DNA from: Williamsia phyllosphaerae
GTDB lineage: Bacteria > Actinomycetota > Actinomycetes > Mycobacteriales > Mycobacteriaceae
NCBI RefSeq assembly: GCF_014635305.1
Contig: NZ_BMCS01000001.1
Span: forward strand, 2,294,001 to 2,358,000
Length of the DNA: 64,000 nt
Direction: 5' to 3'
Shown here: positions 50,201 through 57,135 of the stretch, in pieces
Numbering within the stretch: the first letter of the stretch is position 1
Layout: the number at the start of each line of letters is the position of its first letter
Made by a program: the position numbers and the translations under genes
Notes under the pieces: model-generated
The model's input: the letters and a program-made list of their open reading frames with translations, nothing else
What the model was told of the DNA's origin: nothing
Databases searched by the model: none

Positions 50201-50582
50201 CCACGCCGGTCGGCCGGTCGTCGTCGACGTCAAGACCACCAAGACCGCGGCCACCGCGGCCGACGCCGAGGTGCACCCGCAGCTGGCCACCTACCAGCTC
50301 GCACTGCACCTCGGTGGAGTGCCGGAGGTCGGGTCGGCCGAACCCGGTGGTGGGCAACTGGTCTACGTCAACACCGCGTCGAAGAAGACCGGGGCCGCCG
50401 TGCGTACGCAGTCGCCGCTGACGCCCGATCAGGTGCAGGAGTGGATCGAGGTGGTTCGTTCGGCCGCGCGGGCGAGCATCGGACCGCGGTTCGTGGCCAC
50501 CATCAACCCCGGCTGCGGACACTGCGGACTCGCGGCGTCGTGCCCGGCGACCCTGCGCGGCAAGGCGGTGACCGATGACTGA
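47208..50582 (+). CDS. adnA: ATP-dependent helicase-nuclease subunit AdnA
   Basis: 1124 residues. It is one subunit of the AdnAB end-resection motor of actinobacteria, which processes double-strand breaks. N-terminal UvrD-like motor: Walker A 'GGPGTGKT' (61-68); motif II reads 'VDDAHHLD' instead of DExQ; 'GDQSIYGFRGA' is intact. C-terminal RecB-type nuclease: 'VVDVKTTK' with Asp1007 and Lys1009. Four Cys (867, 1103, 1106, 1112) fit a [4Fe-4S] cluster that pins the nuclease fold. ATG 47208 has GGGAGGGA upstream. adnB overlaps by 8 nt. No LexA box is seen. Confidence 0.95.
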   Translation: MTQPSRGSSPRRVEVRATLVAPPRPTSTAHEWNPDAAALIAGTAPIEADERSGWHPFRVTGGPGTGKTALLTDIAVARLTDPDTDPESVLVLAANRRAASRLREQISARVLDASSDRSDLRRSTREPLVRTVHSYAFAVLRLQAAAHGNPPPRLITGSEQDAVLRELLAGDIDDGARHWPERLRPALSTDGFAQALRDLMMRAAERGIGPEGLIALGREHRREEWVAAGIAYRQYEQSMLLRGAVGVEAPQASAPAVDAAELIGSALTALSGDAVLLDRERARIRHLLVDDAHHLDPHAAALVRLVGTGTEVTVIAGDGDQSIYGFRGASSRFLDTLVPAGGDHDVVLELNHRSAHGVAAVGAGIAARLPGARVHPPTRGVRSDTETGGRSAVTVTSYSSAAKEATAVADALRRAHLFDGVAWSDMAVVVRSVPRAIAPLRRALRSAGVPVVTPATEMPLHRQRAVAALMTVLRAVDHPLDAEEIVELLTGPVGGADPTALRRLRRGVRRVDTEMRDADAPQRDSLDIVVDLAASDRASAQPHLDALTATERGSLERVLDVLDAARTAALRGGGVEDVLWSAWQATGLSRRWSATALRGGPGADQSDRDLDAVVALFDVAASFTDNLPAATLGAFVEHVGKLQIPGEAPRRSAISDAVTIVSAHASAGREWEVVAVAGVLDGLWPSLRSRGSILATQQLVDLLDGVAAEGIDTVSRSAVALAEERRLFLVACSRARRQLLVSAVDDGSGDSAPSRFVVELAAALGADPDATDAPPVSADELLPVAPAVQRILSLPSLVATLRAQVCGPDPHPAAAELLARLADAGVPGAHPHDWYGLPETSSEVSLWTPERGPVTLSPSNIEALQRCSLRWMLERNGGRDGDKVPAVAGTLVHTLVQAVAGEIDPADVTGALRRVWDQVDVGADWFSAHELDRTEAMLTHFADWLTHSRADLDEIGVEVDVDAVLPPAAVDPDTDPADDPVAGVPIRLRGRIDRLERDHAGRPVVVDVKTTKTAATAADAEVHPQLATYQLALHLGGVPEVGSAEPGGGQLVYVNTASKKTGAAVRTQSPLTPDQVQEWIEVVRSAARASIGPRFVATINPGCGHCGLAASCPATLRGKAVTDD

Positions 50583-53500
50583 CCAGGTCACGACCGATCG
50601 CCCGGCGGGTGCCCGGTCCATCTCGGCGCGGTCGCTGTCGGCCGCGCTCGGGCTGCCACCACCCACCGACGAACAGGTCGCGGTGATCGAGGCCCCGATG
50701 GAGCCGGTGCTGGTCGTCGCCGGGGCGGGCGCGGGCAAGACCGAGACGATGGCTGCGCGCGTCGTCTGGCTGGTGGCCAACGGGATGGTGTCGCCGGACG
50801 AGATCATCGGACTCACGTTCACGCGCAAGGCCGCCTCCGAGCTGGCCGCGCGCATCCGACGCCGACTGGCGATGCTGGCCGGGTCGGCGGCGATGATGCT
50901 GTGGGATCCGGACGGCTCGATGCGGACCCTGCTACGCAGCGCCGACCCCGAGGTGAGCACCTATCACGCCTACGCCGGACGTCTCATAGCCGACTACGGC
51001 CTGCTGCTGCCGGTCGAACCCGCGTCGACGCTGCTGTCGGAGACAGAGCTGTGGCAGTTGGCCTTCGGTGTCGTCACCGGGTGGACCGACGACCTGCAGA
51101 CCACCAAGACCCCTGCGGGCGTGACCGAGGCGGTCCTCACGCTCTACTCCGACGCGGCCGAGCACCTCGTCGACCTCACCGACATCGCCGAGGCCGGACT
51201 CGACCTGCACCGGCTCGTCGACACCCTGCCGCCGGGCAAGCGTCAGCGCGCCGAGCCGTCGCAGACGATGCGGTCGGTGCAGGACGTGATCACCGAACGA
51301 CACCGGTTGGTGCCGTTGGTCGCTCGGCTCGCGCAGATCATGCGTGAGCAGAACGTCCTCGACTTCGGCAGCCAGATGTCGTTGGCCGCGAGGCTGGTGC
51401 GCGATCACCCCGAGGTGGCCGCCGCCGAACGGCAGAGCATCCGGGCGGTGCTGCTCGACGAGTACCAGGACACCGGGTTCTCCCAACGCATCCTGCTGTC
51501 GACGCTGTTCGGTGCCGGTCTCGACCCGACCGCGAAGAACACCTCGATCGCGGTGACCGCGGTCGGTGACCCCATCCAGTCGATCTACGGGTGGCGTGGC
51601 GCCTCGGCGGCCAACCTGCCCCGCTTCGCCCACGACTTCCCGTCCACCGACGGCACCCCCGCGCGGCGGATGGAGCTGCTGACGAGTTGGCGCAACCCCG
51701 GCACGGCACTGGTGTTGGCCAACCAGATCTCCGAACAGCTGCGCGCGTCGGGCATCCCGGTGTCCATCCTGCGAGCCCGCGACGGCGCTCCGGACGGCGA
51801 CGTGGAGGTCGCGCTGTTCGACACCGTCCTCGACGAACGCAGCTGGGTGGCCGACCGGGTGTCGGCCGAGTACGCCGCCGCCGAGCGCGCCGGGGAACCG
51901 GCCCCGACGACCGCGGTCCTCGTCCGCCGCAACGAGGACTCGGCGCCGCTGGCCGCCGAGCTCGAGAGCCGCGGCATCCCGGTCGAGGTGGTCGGCATCG
52001 GTGGCCTGCTGCACGTCCCGGAGATCCAGGACGTCGTGGCGATGCTGCGACTGATGGCCGACCCGATGGCGGGTAGTGCGGCCATGCGACTGCTCACCGG
52101 GGCCCGATGGCGGCTCGGCGCCGCCGACCTCGCGGCACTGTGGCGCCGTGCGCGTGAACTCGCGGCCGTCGAGTTCGCCGCGGTGACCGGCTCGGTGACC
52201 TCGGCGCAGGCCCTCGACGACGCTCTCGACGCGGCGCTGCCCACCGACGCCGTGGACCAGGCCGGTCTGGGCGACGCCATCGCCGACCCCGGCGACAAGT
52301 CCCACTACAGCCCGGAGGGCTTCCGAAGGGTGAGCGCGTTCGGCGCGATGCTCGACGGCCTGCGCCGTCGGATGGGGCAGCCGTTGCCGGAGCTCGTCGC
52401 CGATGTCGAGGCCACCCTCGGGGTCGGCATCGAGACCCAGATCCGTGCTCGACGGATGCGCGGGAACATCACCGGCCGTGAGCATCTCGACGCGTTCGCC
52501 GAGCACGTGTCCGGTTACGCCGAGCGGTCGGCGGCGACGCTGCCCGGTCTGCTGGCGTTCCTGGAGTCGGCGACGCTGATCGAGAAGGGCCTCGCGCCCG
52601 GTGCGGTCGAGATCGCCGAGGAGCGCGTGCAGATCCTCACCGTGCACGCCGCGAAGGGACTCGAGTGGGACGTCATCGTGCTGCCGCACCTGTGCACCAA
52701 CATCTTCCCGGGTGGCCGCTCGGACGGCACCTGGCTGGGCAGCGCGCGCGAGTTGCCCGCGCATCTGCGCGGCGACCTCGCCGACGCCACCGGCGTGGGT
52801 TTCCCCCGGTTCGACACCGAGGGCGTGACCGACCGCAAGGAACTCGAGACCGTCATCGACGAGCACAAGCAGGCGCTGCGCGACCGGCGACTCGAAGAGG
52901 ACCGCCGACTGCTCTACGTCGCACTCACCAGAACGAAACGACGACTTCTGATCTCGGGTCATCACTGGACGCCGAGCAGCCCCAACCCCAAGGGGCCGTC
53001 GATCTTCCTGCAGGAGATCCACGACATCGTCGCCGACCTCCTCGACGCGGGCGAACCCATGGCCGGTCTGCGGATCGACCGGTGGGACCCGACGCCGGAG
53101 GAGTCGGCGGAGAACCCGTTGGCCGCGCACGCGGTGGCCGCATCCTGGCCGCGTGATCCACTGGGCGAGCGTCGATCACAGGTCCGTGCCGGTGCCGACC
53201 GGGTGCTCGCGGCGCTGCGACGTCGTGGCCAACCGGCCCTGTTCGACACCGACGTCCTGGGAACCGGCGCCGAGGTCGCGACCGAGCCGATGGATCCGGA
53301 GGTCGACGAGTGGCGCCGCGAGGTCGACGCGTTGCTGAGCGAGCGGGCGGGTATGAACTCGATCGATCTCGAGGTCGCGCTGCCGCAGCATCTCTCGGTC
53401 TCAGACCTCGTCGAGCTGGACCGTGACGAGGCGGCGTTCGCCCGTCGGCTGCGGCGACCGATGCCCTTCAAACCCAACCGTCTCGCCCGTCGTGGGACCG

Positions 53501-53982
53501 CGTTCCACGCCTGGGTGGAGCGTCGGTACGGCGCGACCCGCCTGCTCGACATGGACGAGTTGCCCGGCGCCGCCGACGCGACCGCCGGCTCCGACACCGA
53601 CCTCGCCGAACTCCGCGACGCATTCCTGCGGTCGTCCTGGGCGGCGCGGAGCCCGGTCGAGGTCGAGGTGCCGTTCGAGACCGTCATCGGCGACACCGTC
53701 GTCCGGGGTCGCATCGATGCGGTGTTCGCCGAGCCGGGCGGCGGCGCGGTGGTCGTGGACTGGAAGACCGGTGCGCAGCCCGATGCGGCGCAACGTCATT
53801 CGGTGCAGATCCAGTTGGCCGCCTACCGCATCGCCTGGGCCGAGCTGAGCGGTGTGCCGGTGGAGTCGGTGCGGGCGGCGTTCCACTACGTCCGATCCGG
53901 CGTCACCGTCGAACCCGACGACCTGCCCAGCCGCGACGAACTCGCCCGACTGCTCGGCGCCGCGGCGTCGGCCCAGGAGTGA
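50575..53982 (+). CDS. adnB: ATP-dependent helicase-nuclease subunit AdnB
   Basis: 1135 residues. UvrD-like motor with Walker A 'AGAGAGKT' (49-56), 'GLTFTRKAASELAARIRRRL', motif II 'LLDEYQDTGFSQ' from about 293, 'GDPIQSIYGWRGA', and 'VHAAKGLEWDVIVLPHL'. C-terminal RecB-type nuclease with 'VVVDWKTG' (Asp1062, Lys1064) and the QxxxY-like 'VQIQLAAYRIAW'. Unlike AdnA its canonical motif II is complete, and it has no Cys cluster. The ATG at 50575 lies inside the adnA 3' end (8-nt overlap), so both subunits are made together. Acts on broken chromosomal ends in the cytoplasm. Confidence 0.96.
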   Translation: MTDQVTTDRPAGARSISARSLSAALGLPPPTDEQVAVIEAPMEPVLVVAGAGAGKTETMAARVVWLVANGMVSPDEIIGLTFTRKAASELAARIRRRLAMLAGSAAMMLWDPDGSMRTLLRSADPEVSTYHAYAGRLIADYGLLLPVEPASTLLSETELWQLAFGVVTGWTDDLQTTKTPAGVTEAVLTLYSDAAEHLVDLTDIAEAGLDLHRLVDTLPPGKRQRAEPSQTMRSVQDVITERHRLVPLVARLAQIMREQNVLDFGSQMSLAARLVRDHPEVAAAERQSIRAVLLDEYQDTGFSQRILLSTLFGAGLDPTAKNTSIAVTAVGDPIQSIYGWRGASAANLPRFAHDFPSTDGTPARRMELLTSWRNPGTALVLANQISEQLRASGIPVSILRARDGAPDGDVEVALFDTVLDERSWVADRVSAEYAAAERAGEPAPTTAVLVRRNEDSAPLAAELESRGIPVEVVGIGGLLHVPEIQDVVAMLRLMADPMAGSAAMRLLTGARWRLGAADLAALWRRARELAAVEFAAVTGSVTSAQALDDALDAALPTDAVDQAGLGDAIADPGDKSHYSPEGFRRVSAFGAMLDGLRRRMGQPLPELVADVEATLGVGIETQIRARRMRGNITGREHLDAFAEHVSGYAERSAATLPGLLAFLESATLIEKGLAPGAVEIAEERVQILTVHAAKGLEWDVIVLPHLCTNIFPGGRSDGTWLGSARELPAHLRGDLADATGVGFPRFDTEGVTDRKELETVIDEHKQALRDRRLEEDRRLLYVALTRTKRRLLISGHHWTPSSPNPKGPSIFLQEIHDIVADLLDAGEPMAGLRIDRWDPTPEESAENPLAAHAVAASWPRDPLGERRSQVRAGADRVLAALRRRGQPALFDTDVLGTGAEVATEPMDPEVDEWRREVDALLSERAGMNSIDLEVALPQHLSVSDLVELDRDEAAFARRLRRPMPFKPNRLARRGTAFHAWVERRYGATRLLDMDELPGAADATAGSDTDLAELRDAFLRSSWAARSPVEVEVPFETVIGDTVVRGRIDAVFAEPGGGAVVVDWKTGAQPDAAQRHSVQIQLAAYRIAWAELSGVPVESVRAAFHYVRSGVTVEPDDLPSRDELARLLGAAASAQE

Positions 53983-53992
53983 GGTGGGCCTC

Positions 53993-54412
53993 TCAGGGGG
54001 TTGCGCGCCAGATCTTCACCGCGGTGGTGATCATCGGGACCTGAAAGGGCAGACGTGCGATCGCCCCGGCGCGGATCAACGGCTTGTCCCAGTAGATCCG
54101 GACCATGTTGAGGTTGGCGGGGTACACCGCGACGAACAGCGCGATGGCCGCGGCCGCGGCGGGCTTGCGTGTGCGTGGGATCAGCAGGCCGGCGCCGATG
54201 GCCGCCTCGGCGACGCCGGAGGCGTAGGTGAGGGTGCGGGGCTCGCCCGGGATCTCGCGGGGGATCTGCGCGTCGAACGGACCGGGGACCACGAAGTGCA
54301 GCACGCCCATGGTGATCAGGCCGGCGCCCATCACGGTCGCCTCGCGGGACGCGTCGTCACGGGCGGCCCGCACCCGCCGGGTGAGGGGATTCTTCTCCAG
54401 GATTGTCGCCAT
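53993..54412 (-). CDS. DoxX family membrane protein
   Basis: 139 residues with four hydrophobic helices: 'VMGAGLITMGVLHFVVPGPF', 'YASGVAEAAIGAGLLIPR', 'PAAAAAIALFVAVYPANLNM' and the C-terminal 'IARLPFQVPMITTAVKIW'. The 'GVLHFVVP' and 'YPANLNM' features place it in the DoxX group. Members act in thiosulfate or redox-related membrane complexes, but most, like this, are unassigned. The ATG at 54412 is preferred. It converges on adnB (11 nt) and is divergent from the potassium channel gene. Confidence 0.82.
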   Translation of the reverse strand: MATILEKNPLTRRVRAARDDASREATVMGAGLITMGVLHFVVPGPFDAQIPREIPGEPRTLTYASGVAEAAIGAGLLIPRTRKPAAAAAIALFVAVYPANLNMVRIYWDKPLIRAGAIARLPFQVPMITTAVKIWRATP

Positions 54413-54517
54413 GGTGATCACTATGAACCACCGAGCGCGGCTGTACCGGCGTGCGGGTGAACTCGTCTCCTGGCCGATGTTCGTCGCCCACGCTCGCAGC
54501 GGGATACAGTCCCCTCG

Positions 54518-55582
54518 ATGCCCGGACCATTGCGTCGACGACTCCGTCCTGACGAACTCACCTCCATGCCCGACCACGCGCTGGTCGGTGTCGTCCGCAT
54601 CCCCGAGATGCAGTCGAGCCCGGGGCGTGCGATCAGCAAGCGGGTGCTCATCGCACTCGGTGCGCTGTTCGCCGCGGTGTTCATCGTCTATCTCGATCGT
54701 GACGGTTACCGCGATGTCCAGGACAACGAGCTGTCGTTCCTGGACTGTCTGTACTACGCGACGGTGTCGCTGTCGACGACCGGCTACGGCGACATCACCC
54801 CGTTTGCGCCGGAGGCGAGGCTGATCAACGTCCTGGTCATCACGCCGCTGCGCGTCATGTTCCTGATCGTGTTGGTCGGTACCACCCTCGAGGTGCTCAC
54901 CGAACGGTCCCGGCAGGCACTCAAGATCCAGCGTTGGAGGAGCAAGGTGCGCAACCACACCGTCGTCGTCGGATACGGCACCAAGGGCAAGACCGCGGTG
55001 GCTGCGATGGTCGAGGACGGGACCAAGCCGTCGGAGATCGTGGTGGTCGACTCGAATCCGACCGTCCTGGAGAACGCCGCCGCCAAGGGCTTGGTGACGG
55101 TGCGCGGCGACGCCACCCGCTCCGACGTCCTCCGGCTCGCGGGGACTCAGCACGCGTCGGCGATCGTCGTCGCGACCAACCGCGACGACACCGCGGTCCT
55201 CGCGACGCTGACCGCACGCGAACTCGCGCCGAACGCGAAGATCGTCGCGTCCATCCGCGAGGCGGAGAACACCCACCTCATCCGGCAGTCCGGCGCGGAC
55301 TCCGTCATCGTGTCGTCGGAGACCGCCGGACGCCTCCTGGGTCTGGCCACCTCCACCCCGGCGGTCGTCGAGATCATCGAGGACCTGCTCACACCGGACG
55401 AGGGATTTGCCATCGCCGAGCGCGATGTCGAACGCGACGAGCTCGGTGCGTCGCCACAGCACCTCACCGACATCGTGTTGGGCGTGGTCCGCGGGGGCAC
55501 GCTGCACCGTGTGGACGCCAGCGCGGTCGACGCGATCGAGGACGGCGACCGCCTGCTCTACGTGCGCAAGGGCCTGGCCTGA
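54518..55582 (+). CDS. Potassium channel with RCK (TrkA-N) domain
   Basis: 354 residues. Two membrane helices flank a pore loop with the selectivity filter 'TTGYGD', then a cytoplasmic RCK domain begins 'VRNHTVVVGYGTKGKTAVAA' and 'IVVVDSNPTVLENAAAKG'. The C-terminal RCK lobe runs to the end. This is an MthK/Kch-like channel that gates K+ across the cytoplasmic membrane, probably controlled by a nucleotide or ion. The start is the ATG at 54518, though 'MPDHALVG' 48 nt later is possible. The homologue at this locus in M. tuberculosis is Rv3200c. Confidence 0.93.
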   Translation: MPGPLRRRLRPDELTSMPDHALVGVVRIPEMQSSPGRAISKRVLIALGALFAAVFIVYLDRDGYRDVQDNELSFLDCLYYATVSLSTTGYGDITPFAPEARLINVLVITPLRVMFLIVLVGTTLEVLTERSRQALKIQRWRSKVRNHTVVVGYGTKGKTAVAAMVEDGTKPSEIVVVDSNPTVLENAAAKGLVTVRGDATRSDVLRLAGTQHASAIVVATNRDDTAVLATLTARELAPNAKIVASIREAENTHLIRQSGADSVIVSSETAGRLLGLATSTPAVVEIIEDLLTPDEGFAIAERDVERDELGASPQHLTDIVLGVVRGGTLHRVDASAVDAIEDGDRLLYVRKGLA

Positions 55583-55709
55583 GCCGAGGGCACTGAGATC
55601 GTCCGAGTAGAGCCTCTCCGTGGGCGATATGACCACACAGACGCCGTCAGCGGACGATCCCAGTTGGTCCGCCGCCCGAGCACCCGCCAACGATCACTAA
55701 GCTCGCCAG

Positions 55710-56648
55710 GTGGCCACTTTTGAGTTCATCGAACCTCCTCTGCTGTCCCGGTCGACCATCGATCGGGCCGACGAGATCCGCCACGACGGCGCCCTGCTCG
55801 CGTCCCACTGGCCGCAGGCGCGTGTGCTCGAGATCGACGGCGGGGGCCGTTACGGCATCGGCGAGAACGGCCTCAACTGGATCGCGGCAACCGATGTCGC
55901 CGAGACGATCCCGTCGCACGCGGTGTTCCTGGGGATCTCCGACGGCGTCCACCTGTGGGCGGTCCGCGTGGGAGCGATCGCCGGGCGCAGTGCGGATGCC
56001 CGGAGCAGCGCGGGCCGGCTCACCGGCGACGAGGCGGGATTGGTGAGCACGGCGCTCGGCGTCCTCAACTGGCATGCGGCGGCGGGCTACTCACCGGTCG
56101 ACGGACATCCGACCGAGCCGGCCCGAGCGGGCTGGGTTCGTCGCAACACCCAGACCGGCGTCGAGGAGTTCCCGCGCACGGACGCGGCCATCATCACCGT
56201 GGTGCACGACGGGGCGGACCACGTCCTGCTCGGCCGGCAGTCCGGATGGCCGGACCGCTGGTTCTCCACCTTCGCCGGATTCGTGGAGCCGGGGGAGTCG
56301 TTGGAGCAGTGCGTGATCCGCGAACTGCACGAGGAGACCGGGCTCGACGTGTTCGAACCCCGCTACCTCGGCAGCCAGCCGTGGCCGTTCCCGCGTTCGC
56401 TGATGTTGGGCTTCGAGGCCCGCGCCGACCGTGACCAGCCGCTGGACTTCATCGACGGTGAGATCACCGAGGCGATCTGGTTCCCGCGCGACGAGGTGCT
56501 GGCCGCACTGAGCAGCGGCGACGAATGGTTGCGGGGCGACGGGTCGCCGCAGACCGACGACGGTCCCGATGCCCCGCGCCTACGCCTGCCGGGCTCGATC
56601 TCGATCGCACGACAGCTCGTCACGGCCTGGGCGCACGACAAGGACTAG
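55710..56648 (+). CDS. nudC: NAD(P)H pyrophosphatase NudC, without zinc-ribbon cysteines
   Basis: 312 residues. The Nudix box is complete: 'GFVEPGESLEQCVIRELHEE' continuing to 'TGL', followed by the NudC-specific 'SQPWPFPRSLMLGF' that selects NAD(H). It hydrolyses NADH to NMNH and AMP, and NudC enzymes also remove NAD caps from RNA 5' ends. The four zinc Cys of E. coli NudC are missing: the region reads 'GWVRRNTQTGVEEFPRTDAA'. GTG start 55710. It converges on mrx1 across repeat array D. Confidence 0.92.
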   Translation: MATFEFIEPPLLSRSTIDRADEIRHDGALLASHWPQARVLEIDGGGRYGIGENGLNWIAATDVAETIPSHAVFLGISDGVHLWAVRVGAIAGRSADARSSAGRLTGDEAGLVSTALGVLNWHAAAGYSPVDGHPTEPARAGWVRRNTQTGVEEFPRTDAAIITVVHDGADHVLLGRQSGWPDRWFSTFAGFVEPGESLEQCVIRELHEETGLDVFEPRYLGSQPWPFPRSLMLGFEARADRDQPLDFIDGEITEAIWFPRDEVLAALSSGDEWLRGDGSPQTDDGPDAPRLRLPGSISIARQLVTAWAHDKD

Positions 56649-56654
56649 CTCCGT

Positions 56655-56811
56655 CAGTTGGGCACGCAACTACGCCAGTTGGGCACCTACGATCGTTCAT
56701 TGGGCACCATCTGCCCAACTGGCGGGTGTACGTGCCCAACTAACGGGCTTACGTGCCCAACTGGCGTACTCACGTGCCCAACTGACGGGCTTATCTGCCC
56801 AACTGGCGGGT
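56655..56811. repeat. Mirror repeat array D (21-bp period) in a convergent gap
   Basis: Three forward units with GGGCA at 56661, 56682 and 56703 are followed by five inverted units with TGCCC at 56713, 56734, 56755, 56776 and 56797. All steps are exactly 21 nt. The core is AGTTGGGCA. It begins 7 nt after the nudC stop and runs up to the mrx1 stop codon, so it fills the entire gap. No gene is seen in it. Confidence 0.92.
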
Positions 56812-57059
56812 CAGACGCCGAGCTTGGCCTTGACGTCGCGCACCGACGGGTTGGTGGCGGTGCTGCCGTCGGCGTAGACGACGGTGGGGACCACATGGTT
56901 GCCGTTGTTGACGCTGCCGACGAACTCGGCCGCCGACGGCTCACGCTCGATGTCGATCTCGGTCCATTCGATCCCCTCGCTGCGCAGGCCGGTCTTCAGA
57001 CGTGCGCAGAAGCCGCACCAGGAGGTGGTGTACATGGTGAGGGCGGTGTCGGTGCTCAT
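56811..57059 (-). CDS. mrx1: Mycoredoxin-1
   Basis: 82 residues of the glutaredoxin fold with the active site Cys15-Gly-Phe-Cys18 ('TMYTTSWCGFCARLK'). Mycoredoxins reduce mycothiol-protein mixed disulfides, using mycothiol in place of glutathione. 'NGNHVVPTVVYADG' supplies the cis-Pro and substrate loop. The ATG at 57059 gives the correct length; upstream in-frame sequence is promoter. A SigH-type promoter lies a few bases before the start. It is divergent from uvrD2, as in M. tuberculosis (Rv3198A). Confidence 0.95.
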   Translation of the reverse strand: MSTDTALTMYTTSWCGFCARLKTGLRSEGIEWTEIDIEREPSAAEFVGSVNNGNHVVPTVVYADGSTATNPSVRDVKAKLGV

Positions 57060-57068
57060 GGTGGGGCC

Positions 57069-57095
57069 AACGTCCCCGCGATCCCGAATTGTTCC
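57069..57095 (-). promoter_or_regulatory. SigH/SigR-type promoter of mrx1
   Basis: On the minus strand GGAACA (57095-57090) and CGTT (57072-57069) are 17 nt apart, i.e. GGAAC-N19-GTT. The transcript would start nearly at the ATG. The spacing is one nt longer than at sigH but inside the range reported for mycobacterial SigH. Confidence 0.55.
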
Positions 57096-57135
57096 CCGAA
57101 CCATGACTGTCGCACCTCTTCGGGATACTGGAGGG

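Noticed and set aside
35414..56811. Arrays B, C and D as possible CRISPR arrays.
   Set aside because: The units are about 21 bp with no unique 30-40 bp spacers, they switch orientation in the middle, and no cas genes are present.
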